From NCBI GenBank assembly GCA_003013855.2, contig PVNU02000947.1, positions 62,001 through 126,000 of the forward strand: a stretch of 64,000 nucleotides of DNA, in the 5' to 3' direction. Below are positions 62,068-64,000 of this stretch, piece by piece. The position numbers were made by a program, and so were the translations under genes. Origin of the DNA: Liriodendron chinense (taxonomy: Eukaryota; Streptophyta; Magnoliopsida; Magnoliales; Magnoliaceae). The number at the start of each line of letters is the position of its first letter. The stretch's first letter is position 1. The notes below the pieces were generated by a model, which saw nothing but the letters and a program-made list of their open reading frames with translations, made no database searches and was not told where the DNA came from.

Positions 62068-63639
62068 CTACATATTATATTTGCGTTTTGTTGTGCATAG
62101 GTCTTTTAGAAACTTGGCATAAGAGGGAATTTGTTTGATGGCATCAAGCAAAGGGATATTAATCTTGACTTGTCTGAAAATTTCTAAAATATCATGAGAA
62201 TTTGGGAGAGATTTTGGGGCAACCAATCTTGAAGGGAATGGTGCTACAGGCTTGTAAATGCGTTCCGGTTGTTGTGGGGCTAAGTTAGATCCATCTTCAT
62301 CCTCAGAATTTACCGGATCATTAGGCTCATCAGCCTTCACCGGAATAGTTTTGTCAATTTGTTTTCCACTTCTAAGGGTGGTGATGGATTTGGCTTGCTC
62401 CATGTTTTGGTTGAAAGGATTAGGGATGCTTACTTCATGTCCTTGCTTTGGATTGGGCTGAGGTTGGGCCAAAAAGGTCCCTTCCCTAGCATTCAAGCAT
62501 CCCTTAATCTCATCAACCGAGACTTTAAGCTCTTGGAACAATTGCTGATTTGTTTGATTGATTTGCGTTTGCCCTTGTATAAACGCCTTCAAGGTATCCT
62601 CCATTGAGAATTGAGGTGGGGCCATATTTTGCATGGGTGGCCCTCTTTGAAAATTGGTAGGATTGCCCGTAGGAGCATTCTTCCAACTAAAATTTGGGTG
62701 GTTCTTCCAACTCTCATTGTACGTATTACCTACCGGTCCATTGAAAGGCCGTTGATAACCATATGTGGCATTGGTGTGTTCATGTAATACCTCTTGAAAT
62801 GTAGGAATTGTGGGACAATCTTGCGTAGCGTGTAAATCGGTGAGGCAAATCCCACATATGGTTTCAACAGCTTCATTGGACTTGGGAACTCCATTTTTAC
62901 TAAGTTCCATGGCCTCAACCTTCCTTGTGAGGTTGGCTATCCTTGCATTCACATCGTCTTCCTCCTTAAGGACATAGATCCCTCCTTTCTCTTGAGTGGG
63001 TTTGGACTTATTAGGTGTATCCCAAGATTGGGCATTTTCAGCCAACATGTCCAAGTAATTCCAAGCCTCATCTGGATTTTTACTCATAAACTCGCCATTG
63101 CACATCATCTCCACAAATTGGCGCATATTGGAGCTTAATCCATCATTGAAAAAATTTATAATTCGCCAACTCTCATAGCCATGATGTGGGCAAGCAAGCA
63201 GGAGATCTTTAAATCTTTCCCATCATTGAAAGAAAGATTCACCTTCTTTAGCCAAGAAATTCATTATGGCCCTTCGAAGGGTGTTCGTTTTATGAGCCGG
63301 GAAGAACTTTTTCAAGAATTCCCAGTTCATCTCAACCCATGACCCAATCGAATGTGGTCTAAGAGAGTGAAGCCAATCCTTGGCTCTTTCTTTCAAAGTG
63401 AAAGGAAAAAGTTTAAGTCTGATAGTATCCTCGGAAACATTGGTGTAATGCAAAGTGGCCAACACTTCTTCGAATTCTTTCAGGTGTAAGTATGGGCGGT
63501 CAGAGTCTAGCCCATGGAACTTTGGTAAGAGTTGAATTACACCCGGTTTTATGTCAAAGTTTCCACCGTTTGCTGGTAGAACCACGCAAGAGGGTGTAAT
63601 TGCTCGGGCAGGTTGTAGGTAGTCCCGTAGTGATCTCAT
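62068..63639 (-). pseudogene. gag: A5 gag
   Basis: Two open frames: 63639-63223 (MRSLRDYLQPARAI through FPFTLKERAKDWLHSLRPHS and FFPAHKTNTLRRAIMNF) and 63126-62068 (zinc knuckle CGICLTDLHATQDC and MEDTLKAFIQGQTQINQ to the pre-protease segment). The ATG before RSLRDY is a true ATG, unlike in A2. The gap between frames contains a TGA in place of tryptophan (CW in A2 and A3). Confidence 0.88.
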
Positions 63640-64000
63640 TGGAGGAACATTATGTACCTCATTCTCTCCTACTCCTTCCTGATTTGCGTTTGTAGTTGGA
63701 GTAGGGAGGGAGGATTCCTTAAAGGTGTTTGTTCCATACTCCCCAAACTTTCACAATGCTCTTGGTAATTTCGGACTCGTCTATGGACTGACAATGGTCC
63801 AACTAAACCACCTTCAGATTGGAGACGATTTGAGTGGTTACGTTCCCAACGGGACATAAACCACTCAACCAAAGACTAAAACTAATCCTAAATCCTAGAA
63901 AACTGAAATATGAAATTAATCTAAAAAAATTCTGAAAAAGCTAAGTTAGAAAGGTATCACCTGATGTGCTTGAACTAGAGAAGAATTCCTACAAAACAGA
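63640..64000 (-). other. A5 gag leader and 5' leader, cut by window end
   Basis: A 68-codon frame (63669-63872) with MSRWERNHSNRLQSEGG matches A2. It is out of register with gag through the C-run near 63707-63715. The remaining 128 bases match the A2 leader (4470-4610). The primer site and 5' LTR lie beyond the window. Confidence 0.75.

Larger units (their letters stand above)
55884..64000 (-). mobile_element. Athila-type element A5, 5' LTR beyond the window
   Basis: 3' LTR, polypurine tract, tail, integrase, RNase H, RT, linker, protease, gag and part of the leader. It is the least damaged Athila-type pol here, with one 931-codon frame. Inserted in T2 gag. The left flank is GTAAG and the right duplication is outside the window. 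Confidence 0.92.

Overview
The window is intergenic heterochromatin of a seed plant with a repeat-rich genome. It is built almost entirely of nested Ty3/gypsy LTR retrotransposons. I see no host gene, tRNA, rRNA or CRISPR array. Two lineages account for nearly everything. Athila-type elements are named A1-A5 here, plus three solo LTRs S1-S3. They have LTRs of about 1.35-2.15 kb, a primer site matching the 3' end of tRNA-Asp, a DLGAS-type protease and an FMDD reverse transcriptase. Tat-type elements are named T1 and T2. They have a second, archaeal-like RNase H and a separate spliced gene on the opposite strand between pol and the 3' LTR.

Layout. 1-273 is the end of a minus-strand LTR. 274-1316 holds a coiled-coil coding remnant and unassigned DNA. 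A1 (minus) runs from its 3' LTR at 1317 to 15317 and is cut at 2925 by A2 (plus, 2926-10503, duplication GATAG). The LTR of A3 (minus) begins at 15318 inside A1 gag. That LTR is itself split by T1 (plus, 15419-33761, duplication TCCAG, both LTRs 1124 bp and about 99.5% identical by eye). T1 carries A4 (plus, 23771-30641), a non-autonomous element inserted in the T1 antisense gene, which ends in a 694-bp palindrome (30305-30998). A3 then continues through integrase, RT, protease and gag to a sharp break at 41520. A forward LTR fragment (41521-42062) is interrupted by T2 (minus, from 42063). T2 contains S1 (43467-44877), S2 (45293-47442), S3 (49898-51278) and A5 (minus, from 55884 past the window end). 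Nesting is four levels deep: A1, A3, T1, A4.

How the parts work. In each autonomous copy the LTR supplies promoter and terminator, the primer and polypurine sites prime the two DNA strands, gag makes the particle, and protease, RT, RNase H and integrase make and insert the DNA copy. Every pol gene here carries stops or frameshifts. The least damaged are T1 (three small lesions) and A5. A2 and A4 have lost RT, RNase H and integrase but keep terminal control regions and, in A4, a clean 548-codon frame. They would depend on enzymes supplied by relatives.

Most interesting items: the antisense gene, whose intron positions and TATA box recur in two diverged Tat elements; the palindromic LTR-primer-site junction at the end of A4, which looks like a trapped reverse-transcription intermediate; the A4 open frame; and the GACCGGTC dyad arrays in every Athila-type U3. 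Element names, ages and domain calls come from reading the sequence. No database search was run.
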